From positions 96,637-160,636 of the forward strand of contig CAJNOI010000068.1 in assembly GCA_905250115.1 (NCBI GenBank): a stretch of 64,000 nucleotides of DNA, written 5' to 3'. Made by a program: the position numbers and the translations under genes. This document shows, piece by piece, positions 34,340 through 47,167 of the stretch (the stretch's first letter is position 1; each line of letters starts with the position of its first letter). Under the pieces are notes generated by a model. That model made no database searches. It saw only the letters and a list, made by a program, of their open reading frames with translations, and was not told where the DNA came from. This DNA comes from Adineta steineri. Lineage: Eukaryota > Rotifera > Eurotatoria > Adinetida > Adinetidae.

Positions 34340-35216
34340 GCCTCCTGCATGGATGATACTCTATATGTTGATTGTGACTAACGAAATGCACGAACCAATT
34401 ACAGAATTTTTGGAATATTACCTATTTCTTAGCTCAGATGTCGCAAATAATCAGCATATGCATTTCTCTCTTTTTTATGATATATATTTCGATCATTTGG
34501 AGTTTATTTTGTTAATCGCTATAGATCGTTTGCAAATTAATTTGGATAGATAAATAGTAGTTTTTTCTATGACCGATGAGACGTGCTCTATAATTCCGAA
34601 AGATTAAAAATAATCATTAATCAGTTATGAAAAAAATATATCAACGAATTTTCGATCAAATTAAGGAGAGTCAACAAATATTTTATTTATCATTTTTCTT
34701 TGTATATCAATATCGAAATTTGATCCTGGAATATTATATCACAAACACATTCACATTAACAAAAAAAAATTATGTGACAAACATAACTACTACTGTATAC
34801 TATACATTTCTTGAGATTGTCGTTTTAAATTCTTTTACTCGTCTTTGTCCTTCATTATGAGTTCCTTTACGAAGAAAAGTAAATACAAATTGCTCGATAT
34901 ATTCTAATTAGTTTCTTTTTATGATTCTGGTTTTGTCATGAAATTCCATTTGAGATTGTGCAACGGGAAGCATATCTAAGAATGCATTTCTTTAGACTCA
35001 AAAGCAATTGATTCAAATGATTGTTATTACTTATCACTATGGTACATTTCCAGTAAGTAATTTATTTTTTCTGGTAGTCAATAGATTATATAAATAATTC
35101 TTTTATTTTCTTAGAGTTTGTTCTATTGTTATTGCGCAGCATCGAAACGATTTCGAAAACATTTTTTAGATCATACATACGCGACTACCATTTGTTCTAA
35201 AATAAAACGCGAATGA
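34340..35216 (+). pseudogene. Degenerate peptide-type GPCR
   Basis: Fragments of a rhodopsin-class receptor are in order but out of frame with each other. LLIAIDRLQINLDR (about 34508-34551) corresponds to the end of TM3 with the DR of DRY. YGTFP, then a 62-bp GT-AG intron (35053-35114), then SLFYCYCAASKRFRKHF at 35115 corresponds to the end of TM7 and helix 8. The reading then stops at 35216. Between them are several stops. The TM7 splice has the same phase and place as in the receptor gene at 54766-56292, which supports the identification. Confidence 0.6.
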
Positions 35217-35578
35217 TTATTTTTTGCATAACTTTCAATAAGAATAAGATGGAGATATGCGCTTTTCACTAATGAAGACGCGTCGAAATTTGTACTGGAA
35301 ATATTTCTCAAAAAGAGTATATCTCTATCCAATAATGAATGTAACAGATCTCCATATTGTTCCTATCAAAAATTATTCAAAAAATACCTACTCACTTTTT
35401 ATTTTGAAATGAGCAGTCCTTTGTAAAGAAATTCGAAGAATGTATTAATTTCCTGAATTTATTTATTTTATCTTAATCTTAATTTAATTGAGAAGCTGGA
35501 TTATTCATACATGAAGATTATTTATTCTACATAATCACAATGTAATATTTCTATACAAAAAAAGAGAAAAAGTTAATA
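35217..35578. other. Spacer between two pseudogenes
   Basis: AT-rich, nothing recognised. Confidence 0.3.
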
Positions 35579-36545
35579 TTATAATTTATTTTTTTGAGTT
35601 GATGCGAAATATTTTTGCATAATTAAATCTCATGATTGAATAGGTGGATATTTTGATGGTGTATTTTTGGAAGAACATGTTGGTATACATGTAACTATTT
35701 CATCAGGATTTATTTGACAAAAATATGCAATACTTTGACGAGCTGGATTATTATTTAATGATGCAATAACACGATGTGGTGTTGATATCCAGTGATCATT
35801 GTCCATCGAGACACTAAATCACCTAAATTAATAACAAAACTATCTTCAATAAAAGGTACATCAATTCATTTACCATTAAAATGATTTTGTGCTTGTAAAC
35901 CTGAAACAGAATCTTGTTTTAATATTGTAAATGATTCATAATCTGTATGTGGACTTGATCGATATTGATTTTATGATAATGGTGATAATAATGATGGATA
36001 ATATAATGAACGTAATACACAACGATGTTCATTTATTTTATTATCAAACCATGTTCATCTAAATTTAATGTTAATGCTAATAATTTATATAAATGTTGAG
36101 ATAATTGTTGATATTGTGTATAATAATTTAACTAAATTGAAGACATTTATAAAGCTTTTGATGGCCAACGTATTTTTTGTTCATGTTCCGGTCCAATAGA
36201 AAAACTTTCTTTCACATCCGATAATAAAATTGTTGCTGAGTTTTTGTATCCAAGTGATAAATTTTCATCATTTAAACCATTATAACCATATGGATAATGT
36301 TTTGAACTAATTATTTCTTTTTTTATATTTGATGGTAAATCAAAAAATTCTTTTGATATTTTCATCATATCATTCTGAATTTGTTCATCAATTAAATGAC
36401 CAGTTATAATAAAAAAAACAATTGTTTGACATATTTTATCTATTTGTTTTGCTAATTCTTAACGTTTTGTGAAACTTTTATAAGATCCAGTTAAATCTAT
36501 AATTGGTATTGAATGTTCAAATGTTCAATAAGATCGTTTAAAATA
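35579..36545 (-). pseudogene. 2OG-Fe(II) oxygenase (isopenicillin N synthase-like) pseudogene
   Basis: The complement, from about 36520 down, reads HSIPIIDLTGSY, stop, ELAKQIDKICQTIVFFIITG, then the open part 36368-36147 (KISKEFFDLPSNIKKEI, YPYGYNGLNDENLS). It continues with RSSPHTDYESFTILKQD (HxD iron ligands), stop, PFIEDSFVINLGDLV, a frameshift, DNDHWISTPHRVIAS (third iron ligand) and RQSIAYFCQINPDEIVTCIP. The order and motifs are those of the non-haem iron 2-oxoglutarate/IPNS-like family. At least three in-frame stops and one frameshift show that it is inactive. The active homologue is not in this window. Confidence 0.8.
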
Positions 36546-37043
36546 ACAAGTTTAATTTAATATTCGATAATATTTTATCATTGTAAATAATGTCGAATTT
36601 ATTTTGCGAAAGGCTGCTTTTGATTCCTTCAAAATAAACAATGTCGTAGTTGAATAAAAAGAGAAAAGATATTTGTTTTTGTTATTTGATAGAAAGAAAT
36701 TAGTTATATATTTCTCTTTTCTTTTCTCTCTTATCATAACAATACGTGAAAGTATTTGTTTATCATTTTCGTGTTTGATTGTTTTTCTTTTGTATCACAT
36801 AAGTGATAATTTTATGATTGAACTTTGCAAAACAAATGATTAAAACAATGCGAATAATTCTAGTTATCTAACTTGATGTCTAGTTTGAATATAAAGTGAA
36901 ATATTCATCACTTTACAAAAAATTATATAGATAAAAAAAAGTTATACACATTAAATAATATTATTAAAATGAAAGATTTAACATCGAAATATAATGTTTA
37001 TAATCCAAATAGACAATGAAATAATACTCTGAAATTTATCTTT
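36546..37043. other. AT-rich spacer
   Basis: No gene supported; the open frame 36552-36737 (-) is compositional. Confidence 0.3.
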
Positions 37044-37447
37044 TGTGGAACTCACGTAAATTTTCGAAGAAAATAGTGAGTGTAAGTTTTAAGTTCAGAC
37101 TTTCAAGCCCCCCCCCCCCCCCCCCCCCCAAAATCAATAAAAATACGCAAAAATCATTAGAAATAGCTATAAATTGCTAAAATTTTAATAGAAATACTGA
37201 AAAAGAGTTAAAATACCTATAAACTGCGAGGTTTTCTATAAAAAATAAGCAAAGTGGTTAAATACAGTTATAAATTAGTAGAATTTTAATAAAAATAAGC
37301 AAAAATTAGTAAAAATGGCCATAAATTACTGCAAATTTAATTAAAATAACGAAAACAGCTATAAATTAATTGAATTTGAGTAAAAAAAGAAGACAAAGCA
37401 CTTAAACATGATCAGATATTTCGATGCGAATATACGTGAGTTCCACA
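37044..37447. mobile_element. Short inverted-repeat element with poly(C) tract
   Basis: Perfect 15-bp terminal inverted repeats: TGTGGAACTCACGTA (37044-37058) and its complement (37433-37447), flanked by TTT on both sides. Inside are a run of 22 C (37108-37129) and a degenerate array of AAAATNNCTATAAATT(A/G)NT units (about 37130-37370). No transposase. Likely a non-autonomous DNA element; the TTT duplication is weak evidence in AT-rich DNA. Confidence 0.7.
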
Positions 37448-38063
37448 TTTTTAGCCCCAACGGGGCTGCGCTGATAAGCTTTTTCGGTTGAATTCAGATC
37501 CAAAATTGTAATTACGGTTGATATGGTTATTGCAAATGTTTACATATTCTATTTTATTCTATTGTATGATATTCCGTGTGTTTATTTTACAAATAACATA
37601 TACTAAGGTAATTGATACGTTATTTTGGTAACTATGATTAAACTTGTTATTGTCGACGATTTGATTTTATATAAAGAATGAAAAACTTATTGCATTAAGT
37701 ACTAACAGGATATGATAAGTTGAGAATTATTTCATTGTTTCTCATCGCAATAGATATAATAGTAAACATTAGAAAAAAACCGTGTTACATAGTTATATCT
37801 TTTACTTTCATATAGTTCTTTCTGTTCTNNNNNNNNNNCATCCGATTTCTCCATCATCCACTTGATCTTATCTTACTATTTAACTAACCGTTAATGCTAG
37901 AGTCTTATAAAAATATTTATAATATTATACAATGTGTTTTATTTATACAATTATATGAACTGATTAGTTATTTGTAGAATACATTATTCTTAAATTTTTA
38001 TAGTTATGTTAGTATCTAATTGTTATTCAGATTTGTGAATAATTTAATTATTTGTAAACAGAT
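37448..38063. other. Spacer with an assembly gap
   Basis: A short GC-richer remnant (CCCCAACGGGGCTGCGC, near 37455) lies next to the inverted-repeat element. Ten Ns at 37829-37838. No gene seen. Confidence 0.4.
37829..37838. other. Assembly gap (10 N)
   Basis: Placeholder-length run of N in intergenic sequence; there is nothing on either side to tell what is missing. Confidence 0.95.
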
Positions 38064-39166
38064 TTATTTTTCAAATCGATGAATAAATCGACGAATTTCA
38101 TTGCGAAATGCTTTACCGGATAAACAATAAATATAAAAATTTAATGAACAATTGATCAAAATTGCTAATGAAACCCACCATGTTTCATGTGCTTCGATGG
38201 TCATAAAATGTCCAAGAATATGAGCAAAAAGTGATGAAAGAAAAAGACTCGAATGAAGAATAAGAACAATATTCATCCATGATGTTGTTCGTGATTGTTT
38301 TCGACGTGGTTCACAACCATATGCCCGATGTAAACGTCGATAGGTTTTCATAAGATGAAGAATTATACAACCATTAAATAAAATAATTGTTGCTGTTGGA
38401 ATCAATTCAGAGAAGAGACAACGTATTGTATAATGATTTTTACCAAAACGAACTTCATGGAAAAATTGACGCCATTTAGTCGATGCATTTGGATGAAGTC
38501 CACAATATCTCTTTGTACTATTAGTAGTCATTCGTATTGCTTGATTACTATAATGAAAATTAAATATTTCTTATTTTATATTTATTACGAAAAAATAACA
38601 AATAAATCTTATTTAATACGAACGAACTGCAATAAATTTACATACATTCTTATTTGTGGTTGAAACATGTAAACAGACGGTCCAACAGCACAACCAATAA
38701 TTATAATTACTATCATTATTGGAATAATATATTTATATTTGTATAGATTCCATCGATCAAAAAATGATTGTAATTTTTTTGAAACACATATTAAACGTTC
38801 AAACATCCAAAATAATGTTATCCATGCTGAAATAACTCGAAAACAAAAGGAAAACTCATAGAGTTTACAAGCCCACCAACTATGTCCAACTAATTCATGT
38901 AAAATATGTCTTGATGTTGTATGAAGAATAGTAGCATATCTTATTAAACAAAGAAGATTTGTTATTGAACTAGAAGTTGCTAAACAAACATAAACAGATG
39001 AAATATGCCAAGAACGACGTGATGAAACAAAAGTAAGAAGTCCTAATAGATTTCCAGTAATACCCAGAATACATAAAGTATCGCACATGGCATTTATTAA
39101 TCGTGTTTGAACAGTCAAAACATTGACATTCCGAAATAAGAGAGGTATATGTTTACCATCTGACAT
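38064..39166 (-). CDS. Rhodopsin-class GPCR (peptide-receptor type), two exons
   Basis: Exons 39166-38646 and 38547-38064, phase-2 join, intron of 98 bp, 1005 nt, 334 aa. Seven hydrophobic segments: TM1 GITGNLLGLLTFV (about 35-47), TM2 VYVCLATSSSITNLL, TM3 region ending FWMFERLICVS with ERL (123-125) in the DRY place, TM4 YIIPIMIVIIIIGCAVG, TM5 after a long loop (LIPTATIILFNGCIILHLM), TM6 IVLILHSSLFLSSLFAHIL, TM7 LAILINCSLNFYIYCLSGKA with N-x5-FYIY like NPxxY, then helix 8 FRNEIRRF. Cysteines at 100 (end of the first extracellular loop) and in loop 2 allow the usual disulphide. Closest in style to FMRFamide/myosuppressin-like receptors; the ligand cannot be inferred. Confidence 0.88.
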
Positions 39167-42045
39167 TGCACTTTAATTGATCTGAAACTATAACGACTAT
39201 AATAAAAATGAAATATTGTATGTGTCGTTTTTTTCCTTCATTACAAAAGTTATTTAATATCCCACGAGATCATTTCAATGACGAAACTAATATGTTTTCT
39301 CTATGGATATATAATACTATCATTTTGTAAACTTATAGTTTTTTTTTGAAAATATTTTCTCAAATCTGATAGTTTAACAAGTTAAAACTATCTCTGAAAA
39401 ATGTTTGCTATTTATTGGTATATGATCTCCTTCTCCTCATCGTATTTACGATATTCCTACAATGACAAATAATAGAAAATATGAAAAGTCGAAATAAGGG
39501 TTTCCGTAATAAAATGAAGCGTGAATCATTTAAAATAGTATATCAGAAGTATTTTTACTCTATAGTATTTACATAAATTTTATTAGATTTACGACATACT
39601 TTACAATCGCTGTTGTATACAAACTAAAATAAAAATATCGGACTGACTACACTATGTTCATGTGATTCTAATGTCGTAGTGTTATAATTACTTGATACTT
39701 ACGATATGAACTCATTCATATAGATAAATAATTGAAGTGAAAATATCGTATTAAACTATCTAGTTTCAAGGTTGATCTAACAATGATATAATATTACTAT
39801 TCCAGGTCTCAAAAAAATGTTTAACAGTTTTTGTCGAGAGAGAAATTATATCTTCTTTGACGTCGAAGACATATTTTATGTGACTATATACAGACAATAT
39901 GTATATTGATTATTTTAATAGTCTTTCGGAGAAAAAAAACCTAATTATTTGTATGGTTTTTTTCAACTATGAGAATGATTCATCTACGCTTGATTTCTGC
40001 TATTTGTCTAAAATATGATTATGATAATCGTAATAATTCTAGAAGTTGTCATTCACTTGTTTATTTCTTCAAGAAATAATTGTAATACTATTCTCCAAAT
40101 AGGTTTTTATTAGATAAAATAAAAGTCACATTTACTTTTGAATCTTGAAATTTATGACAAAAATAAAAAAAGTGGAAGTAGGATAATATATGATGGTCAT
40201 ATTAATAAAACATCCGATGATAACAAGCTTTTTTATACCTAAAAATAAAAGAGAACTATACTATTTTTGAGTTTTCTATTGATAGAAATAACAGAAACAA
40301 TTTGTAACAAGGTCATTACGTACTAGATGTTAAAAAAACTCTTATTTAAAATAAGCTCGTCTGAAAGACAAAAAACATATGCACATTTATTCTCATAATA
40401 ATTGAATAAATATTTGCCGTTTTTTTTATATAAATCTTCAAGTAAAACACAGAAACTATATCGAGTAGTTGACTAATATTTATAAATAAATTAATAATCA
40501 GTCAAAATAACATTTTATCCTTATATAATAAATACAAAAACATTCGTTTGTTCTTAATTCCAATATAATAGAAAAGATGTGACTATTCACAAATAAATAC
40601 ACAGTTATATTGAGTACAAAAAGTAGAAAGAAATAAAAAGCAGCAAAATGTTCTTCAGCACGATGATTAACTGATTTATTGAAAATATTAAATATTATAA
40701 CATTAAAGAAATATAAGTCTATCAGTAGTGTTATTAGAATGACATCATTAGAGTTTATTCTTCATGTTTCTGTTATAATTTCTGTATGCTATGTTTTGTG
40801 TGGTTCAGACCTGTTTCATCGAAAAATTAAGACTAATTAATTAATCTTCTTGTTTCTTCGACGCAATTTTTTTATGAACAAATCTATAATTATTTTGGAG
40901 ACGAGCACGAAAATAAAGAGAAACATAGAAAATTTTTTTGGGTTAATCAAGGTCAAAGTACAAAACAATCAAAGTAAAATCCTGGTATAGAAGATATCAG
41001 ATAAATAAAGGGAGAATAGAGTACGTCGAGGTATTTCGTCACAATAGTGAATGATAATAACACCTAGAACGCTTTCGCCTGATTCATGAATTATTGAAAT
41101 ATATTCTCATGTCTCTTATTTGTGTTGTTAAAAAATTTTTGTTCTAATAATAAATTATTATTTCCTTTTCTTCATATAATCTTATTGTACTTAAAATGTC
41201 GACGAAACGAGAAAAAATATTTTATCGATGAAGATACTATTCAATATATTACATCTACTTTCTCGTCAATCATAATCGATTGAAATTATAAGATGACAAT
41301 GTCTATCAATCAAAATAAGTAAAGAAATCGTTAATCAACGAGGTTATTAATACTATTTCCTTTCTATTCAAACATGGACGTGTTTCTACACGATGTGCAC
41401 ACCCTTTCGCCTTCACCATCACATTGTGCATTATGTTGTGTGTGAATAACGTGTAGAAGGACCCAAACATGTTCAGTTTTGATAAAAGTCTTGTAGAGAT
41501 TAGATATCACGAAATATTTCGAATAAAAAATCTGATGAAAACAGCAGAAATTAAAAAAAAATTCTGAATCGAAGCTCTAAAAATCAGTCCATATGAAATA
41601 GATTTTCAGTTCAAGTCACTTAAAACAAATAAATAATTATGCAAAATTAACTAGAAAGAGTTTAAATAAAATCACATGAATATTTTAGATGGCAGATGTA
41701 ACTTCAACTTTTTAAAATACAAAAATATTTTATTCTAACTAAAAAAATTAAAAATTCAATGTTTATAATTGTATATATACACTGTATAATATGCAACAAA
41801 TAGTCAAAAAAAAAACAATGACATCTACTGAAACAATTACACAAGTTTATTGAGTATAATGTCTTTTATAGTAAAACATATAGACCATGCATACGCTAGA
41901 GCTTTTACATTATTTCAATCTTGTTCAATTTAAAGAATTAAACATATAATCTACAGTCTCTAGCGACAATTGTATTTATTTTTTGAAAAATAAGATATAT
42001 ATAGTATATATACAAAAGCTTATGTCTCTTTTTCTCTTTCAATAG
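39167..42045. other. Long gene-free region
   Basis: About 2.9 kb of AT-rich sequence. The one structured spot is near 41387-41455, where TTTCTACACGATGTGCACA is followed at distance by an approximate complement ending CGTGTAGAAGG, a small imperfect hairpin. No coding sequence or relic recognised. Confidence 0.4.
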
Positions 42046-42267
42046 TCATTGTTTACGTTTATTTGATGTTTGTTGAGATGATATTTTATGTAGATAATCA
42101 AATGATGTCGATTCATCGATTGAACTGGGTGTAATTTGTATAGCATACAGCATTCCAACACAATCTGTAGCATAAGACCAACGATCAGTATTCATTGTTT
42201 CTTCAAACCATTTAAATAAATTCATCTTGTTCATATAAATAATATAATAGTATACAATACAATACAA
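42046..42267 (-). CDS. Short hypothetical open frame
   Basis: 73 codons; the part after MNKMNLFKWFEETMNTDRWS looks more protein-like (mixed hydrophobic and charged, ending in a Lys/Arg/Gln tail) than the surrounding AT-rich frames. No domain, signal peptide or membrane segment. It could be a last exon of a gene whose upstream exons I cannot find, or chance. Confidence 0.25.
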   Translation of the reverse strand: MYCIVYYYIIYMNKMNLFKWFEETMNTDRWSYATDCVGMLYAIQITPSSIDESTSFDYLHKISSQQTSNKRKQ

Positions 42268-44182
42268 TTATACAAATAACATCGTTTGAATAGATATTTT
42301 TTTTTATAAAGGACGTCCTTATTCGAAATATATACCTCTTACTAAATCAATCATGCATGCATTGATAAATGACAATGAAAACAAAAAAAGAGATGCGTAA
42401 TAAATGTGAGTAATAATAACTTACGCTTATTAAAAAATAAGTAAGAGAAAAAAGACATTAGCAAAAAAGATAATTATGATTCAACAGACTGTTTGATAGT
42501 GGTTGATTAGTTTATATTTGAAAAATCTTACGAAAAATAAACGTTTTATCTCATTTTTGATTATTGAATAATACTTAGTATAGAAAATTTTGTTTTAACT
42601 GAACAGCATCTTATTATTTGCATTGAATATTCATTGTTGCAGAGTATGATAATATCCAAATGATGATATCTATTATTTTTGCATTGATATTTGATGATAT
42701 TGTACATTCTTCATCACATTTCACTTGAATAATAGTTATTTTTGTGGCACTAATTATATCGATCGGATGGATACTGCTCACTGTAAGATTGGATGCTGCT
42801 TTACTACACTATAAATCAGTAACATCATTTAAAACTATATTAATTTTTCAATCAGTGAATATATGTTTCTAATTCCATTATATGCATATAACAAGTTATT
42901 TTATACCTATATGTTTCTCTCTTTACTTGTCTTCAGATATACATGAAACTCAATATATACCTATTCGTTTCTTTTGATCGATTATCAAGGTATAACACAC
43001 AGAAAAGTTAATAGGTGAAAATACATTACAACACATGTGTGTCGATACATTGTCGTCTTATTATTGTTATTGATTTTTAAAAAAATCATATAATTATATT
43101 CCGAATCATAAAGTCTAAGTTCATAATTCATATATATATATATAATTAATGCCTGCACTATATTATATACTTGTTGAGTACAGAGCTTAACAAAATACTC
43201 TCCTACAGATACTATATTTTCAGCTAGCTAATAAAAAGAATCAGTTGAAATATAAAATCATTATATTTTTGCAAGCATAACAAAGATTTTATTGATCTTC
43301 ATAATATCTATTATATGTTCAAAGGCTTTTTTTAACCATAACGAATATAGAATTTTAAATATAATAATTATTTACCTAATTAACAAAATGATGTACTGGA
43401 TTATTATTATTATTTTAATCGAGTTCGTATTAAATCCAACACAGTATTTTCTATCAAGTCAAAATCTATGTGTTACCCACAGTTGTAGTTTGAGCAAATA
43501 TAATTAATTACCGTTTATATAGTGTGTATACAATTTTCTGACTATACAAAAAAAATAATATTTACATAAGACATCACATCAAAACTTACTATTGTTCTAT
43601 TAGAGTACAGTTATGTCTATATTATATTTATTTTTACAAATATGTATACTAATATAACATTATGCAAATGAATAATATAATTTAACTAACCTTATTTTCA
43701 GTCAATGTCATATTATTAGATGAAATTTTGTTTTTTCAATCTATTTATTAGCAAAGTTGAAATTACATGTGATTAAAGATATCGAAAATAAATCCTATAT
43801 TCTTTCTTTATCGAAAGAGTATTTTTTTGCTTTTATAGAGTATAGTAAAAAAAAATTTAAAATTCTCTTTTTAATCGAGACACAATTGTATTATTGTATT
43901 ATCGTATTCTGTTTTATTCTATACTGTTAAAAAACATGAAAAAAGCATTTTGTATGTTGAATAATATTTATTGCTTTAAAAGAAAAAAAACAAAAATACG
44001 TTTAATGCTATCATCACACATAACATCACGAAATTTACAATCGTAAAGGTAGGAAGCCGACGTTTTTTTAACACATTATTTATAGTTTTATAATAAACAG
44101 TTATAATAAACAATTTACCGAGATAAAAATGATAAAATTTTCTATCTATAGAATATTACATTGTTGAGGTTTATTTTAACCA
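42268..44182. other. Gene-free AT-rich region
   Basis: No gene supported. The open frame 43292-43507 (+) is a run of Ile/Asn codons from AT-rich DNA. The region upstream of 44183 should hold the promoter of the next gene. Confidence 0.35.
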
Positions 44183-47167
44183 ATGGCAAACGATCAGAAT
44201 ACATCACCATTAAATATAAAACGAACGGCATTTGGTTCTACTGGACATCTTGGTTCATTATACGATGCACATCGAGATCATGTACTTGAAACATTGAATA
44301 TAACTTTTGAAAAACCACCAGATCAATATCCTCAAAAAGCACAATGTATTCTTGAAAAAGGTCATAACATTGACAAACGAAATGCACTTGAATTAATCGG
44401 TATTGATGAACAATTACGTTTGAGTTTATTACTTAATTTAACACCAAAAAATGGAATAACTGAATTAATAAATTATCCATATCCAATAAATCAATATACT
44501 CGTATCATTCGTTATACTTATATACATCGAGAAGAAGAATTTCCTAATGACACACATATAGTACAAACATGGCTTCACTCTATAAAACCTGAAGAAAATG
44601 CTACACATATTATTACTAGTATAAGTTGGGGAATTGATATTATTATAATTTTACAATTACCGTCGGACGATCATCTTGTAACAATGATTGATGATGTACT
44701 TGAAAAATATCGAGCTTATTTAAATGGTGATTGTAATGAATTTAAATTAACTCGAATTGATATAAAATCATATACAAAAATTGCGGACACAAAAATATAT
44801 TCAAATCTAACAAATTTAAATGAAAGACCAACTTTACATGATATATTTCATAGTATTACTCAACATAAAATGAATGAAAATGAACATCAACAATTAAATT
44901 ATATTCTTTGTCCTTTAGAACAATTCTATTCGGAAAATTCGAATTATTCTCCTCTTGATTTAATAAATAATATTCAACTTGAACAATATTTATTTGATTT
45001 AAAAAATTCATTAAATATTTTAGAAGCTTATTTTAATGAAAATATGTCAACGCTCTTATGTGGACATTTTAAAGAACAACTTACTAATGTATATCAACAA
45101 TGGTTTGCTATTAAAGAGGAATATAATAAATTAATTGAACATTTTTCAAAATTAATCATTGATATACGTTCTAATATAATAGCATTCGAAGTATTTGATG
45201 AAGAATTACAAAATGAAACACAAATAAGAATTAAAAAAAATATTTATAGTTTAATGAACAATGTATCCGATCTTAATGCTAAAGGACATTTAATTACTGA
45301 TTTAAATCATCAACAAATTCAATATTGTAATGTTATTGAACGACATGTTGATCAAAATGATAATGAAGATAGTTTAAAACGTAAATTAATTATAGATGAA
45401 AATAATGATCGTGTTCTATGCTCGAATGATAATTTAAATAAAATTGATCCTGAACAATTAAAACAATTACGACATGCTTTAGTTGAAGAACTTGATAGAA
45501 ATCCTAAATTACGTCTTACTTATGCGGATTTTTCTTATTGTAATTTTGAATTATCTAATATGGTTATATTACCAATTAGTAAATATTATATTAAAAAAAA
45601 ATCAACTCAACTTCAAGAACTTTTATCAACTTCCGATACAAATAGTTCAATAAATTCAAATGCAACAACATATATTTCTCTACCATTATCATCATCACCA
45701 ACAGCAACAACAACGACAACAACAAATGAATCTATTAATATTCTTCTTCTTGGTGAAACAAATGTTGGTAAATCGACTTTTATTAATGCATTTATTAATT
45801 ATGTTACATTTAATACAATCGATAATATTCATTCTGATAAACCTATTGTTGCTATTCCTATTCTATTTCCTGTAACTGTTAGTGATAATCATGAAAAACA
45901 TTTTGTAAAATTTGGTAACGTTCATCATTCGAAAAATGAAGATTTTGATCATCCAGGACAATCAGTTACACAACATTGTAAATCCTATGTATTTCATCCG
46001 AATCATAGCGATCGAAGAAAATTACGTATTATTGATACACCCGGTTTTGGTGATATTCGTGGTTTAGATCAAGATAATTTTAATATGCAACATATTTTAG
46101 AATATGTACAAAGATTATCTCATGTAAATGCTATATGTATTCTTTTAAAATCCAATCAAACAGAATTAAATCCATTTTTACAATCATGTCTTACACAATT
46201 ATTTGATTTTTTTGGTAAAAATATTCGTCGGAATATTATCTTTTGTTTTACAAATACACGATCAACTTCATATATGCCTGGAAATTCCGCATTATTATTA
46301 GAAGATATGCTTTCATCATTTCCAATTCGTAAAATTCCATTTAAGAAAAAAAATACATTCTGTTTTGATAATGAATCATTTCATTATTTAGTTGCTTTAC
46401 AAAATCATATCCCCTATAATGATCAAGATAAACAAGAATATGAAACAAGTTGGATAAATTCCGTAAGAGAAGCAAATCGTCTTATACGTTATATTCGAAA
46501 AAATCTTATACCATATCCAATACCTAATGAATGGGAATGTATAAAACGTGCACAAATTGAAATCGTTCAAATGATACATCCGATATTAGAAACAATCAGA
46601 CATATTTTTCGAAGTATTATTATTCGGAAGATAAATTCATTAAGAGAATCAATTGAATTACATACAAATAATATATCTTCATATGAAAAACAAAATGATA
46701 GTTATCATAGTCAAAATCTTCCTCATCAACCAATTCCAATAGAACTTTTACATGAATATAAGATTCCAAATGATGCATTGAATCAAAAACAAAATGAAAT
46801 GATCGATCAATTAACATTATTATGTCATGTAAGTGCTGAATTTGGATATTTTTTAGCATATTGTACGAGTTATCCAAATGGAAATCCATTTCTCACTGGT
46901 TTCTTTCGATTAATTACAGAAGAAAAAAGTATTTGTGATCGTCATAATCGAAGTTATGTGAATATACAATTAGTTGATGGATTAAAAGGTTTATTACAAA
47001 ATTATGAACAACGTATGAAAGATTTTAAGACAAATGCAAAACCTAATAATTTATCAGATACTCAAGATTGGATTAAATATATGAATGAATATCCATTAAT
47101 ATCTGATTATGTTGTTGATAATAGTGGATCAACTATTACCTATGACTATGAATCAATAGTATCGTAA
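44183..47167 (+). CDS. SNTX/MACPF-like N-terminus fused to AIG1-like P-loop GTPase
   Basis: Single exon, 994 aa, ATG at 44183. The N-terminus (about residues 15-200) has the opening pattern of the stonustoxin-like branch of the MACPF superfamily: a FGSTGHLGSLYDA-type block, then a strand-rich region. That superfamily includes many non-toxic intracellular and immune proteins, and nothing here shows a toxin (no signal peptide, no transmembrane hairpin seen). Residues ~250-345 are strongly helical (FAT-like). A low-complexity Thr/Ser linker (~495-512) precedes a GTPase: G1 GETNVGKST (about 523-531), G3 DTPGFGD (about 617-623), and FTNTRS in the G4 place instead of TKxD. The C-terminal ~220 residues are helical and charged. 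Likely a cytosolic nucleotide-regulated protein; the role is unknown. Confidence 0.8.
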   Translation: MANDQNTSPLNIKRTAFGSTGHLGSLYDAHRDHVLETLNITFEKPPDQYPQKAQCILEKGHNIDKRNALELIGIDEQLRLSLLLNLTPKNGITELINYPYPINQYTRIIRYTYIHREEEFPNDTHIVQTWLHSIKPEENATHIITSISWGIDIIIILQLPSDDHLVTMIDDVLEKYRAYLNGDCNEFKLTRIDIKSYTKIADTKIYSNLTNLNERPTLHDIFHSITQHKMNENEHQQLNYILCPLEQFYSENSNYSPLDLINNIQLEQYLFDLKNSLNILEAYFNENMSTLLCGHFKEQLTNVYQQWFAIKEEYNKLIEHFSKLIIDIRSNIIAFEVFDEELQNETQIRIKKNIYSLMNNVSDLNAKGHLITDLNHQQIQYCNVIERHVDQNDNEDSLKRKLIIDENNDRVLCSNDNLNKIDPEQLKQLRHALVEELDRNPKLRLTYADFSYCNFELSNMVILPISKYYIKKKSTQLQELLSTSDTNSSINSNATTYISLPLSSSPTATTTTTTNESINILLLGETNVGKSTFINAFINYVTFNTIDNIHSDKPIVAIPILFPVTVSDNHEKHFVKFGNVHHSKNEDFDHPGQSVTQHCKSYVFHPNHSDRRKLRIIDTPGFGDIRGLDQDNFNMQHILEYVQRLSHVNAICILLKSNQTELNPFLQSCLTQLFDFFGKNIRRNIIFCFTNTRSTSYMPGNSALLLEDMLSSFPIRKIPFKKKNTFCFDNESFHYLVALQNHIPYNDQDKQEYETSWINSVREANRLIRYIRKNLIPYPIPNEWECIKRAQIEIVQMIHPILETIRHIFRSIIIRKINSLRESIELHTNNISSYEKQNDSYHSQNLPHQPIPIELLHEYKIPNDALNQKQNEMIDQLTLLCHVSAEFGYFLAYCTSYPNGNPFLTGFFRLITEEKSICDRHNRSYVNIQLVDGLKGLLQNYEQRMKDFKTNAKPNNLSDTQDWIKYMNEYPLISDYVVDNSGSTITYDYESIVS

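Noticed and set aside
42600..43020. Possible receptor relic on the plus strand
   Set aside because: A few hydrophobic fragments resemble a TM7 end but there is no DRY-like or other second motif.
43292..43507. Ile-rich plus-strand ORF
   Set aside because: Compositional; no start context, domain or neighbour support.
45660..45875. Gln-rich ORF inside the GTPase gene
   Set aside because: Out-of-frame shadow of the Thr/Ser linker and G1 region of the 994-residue protein.
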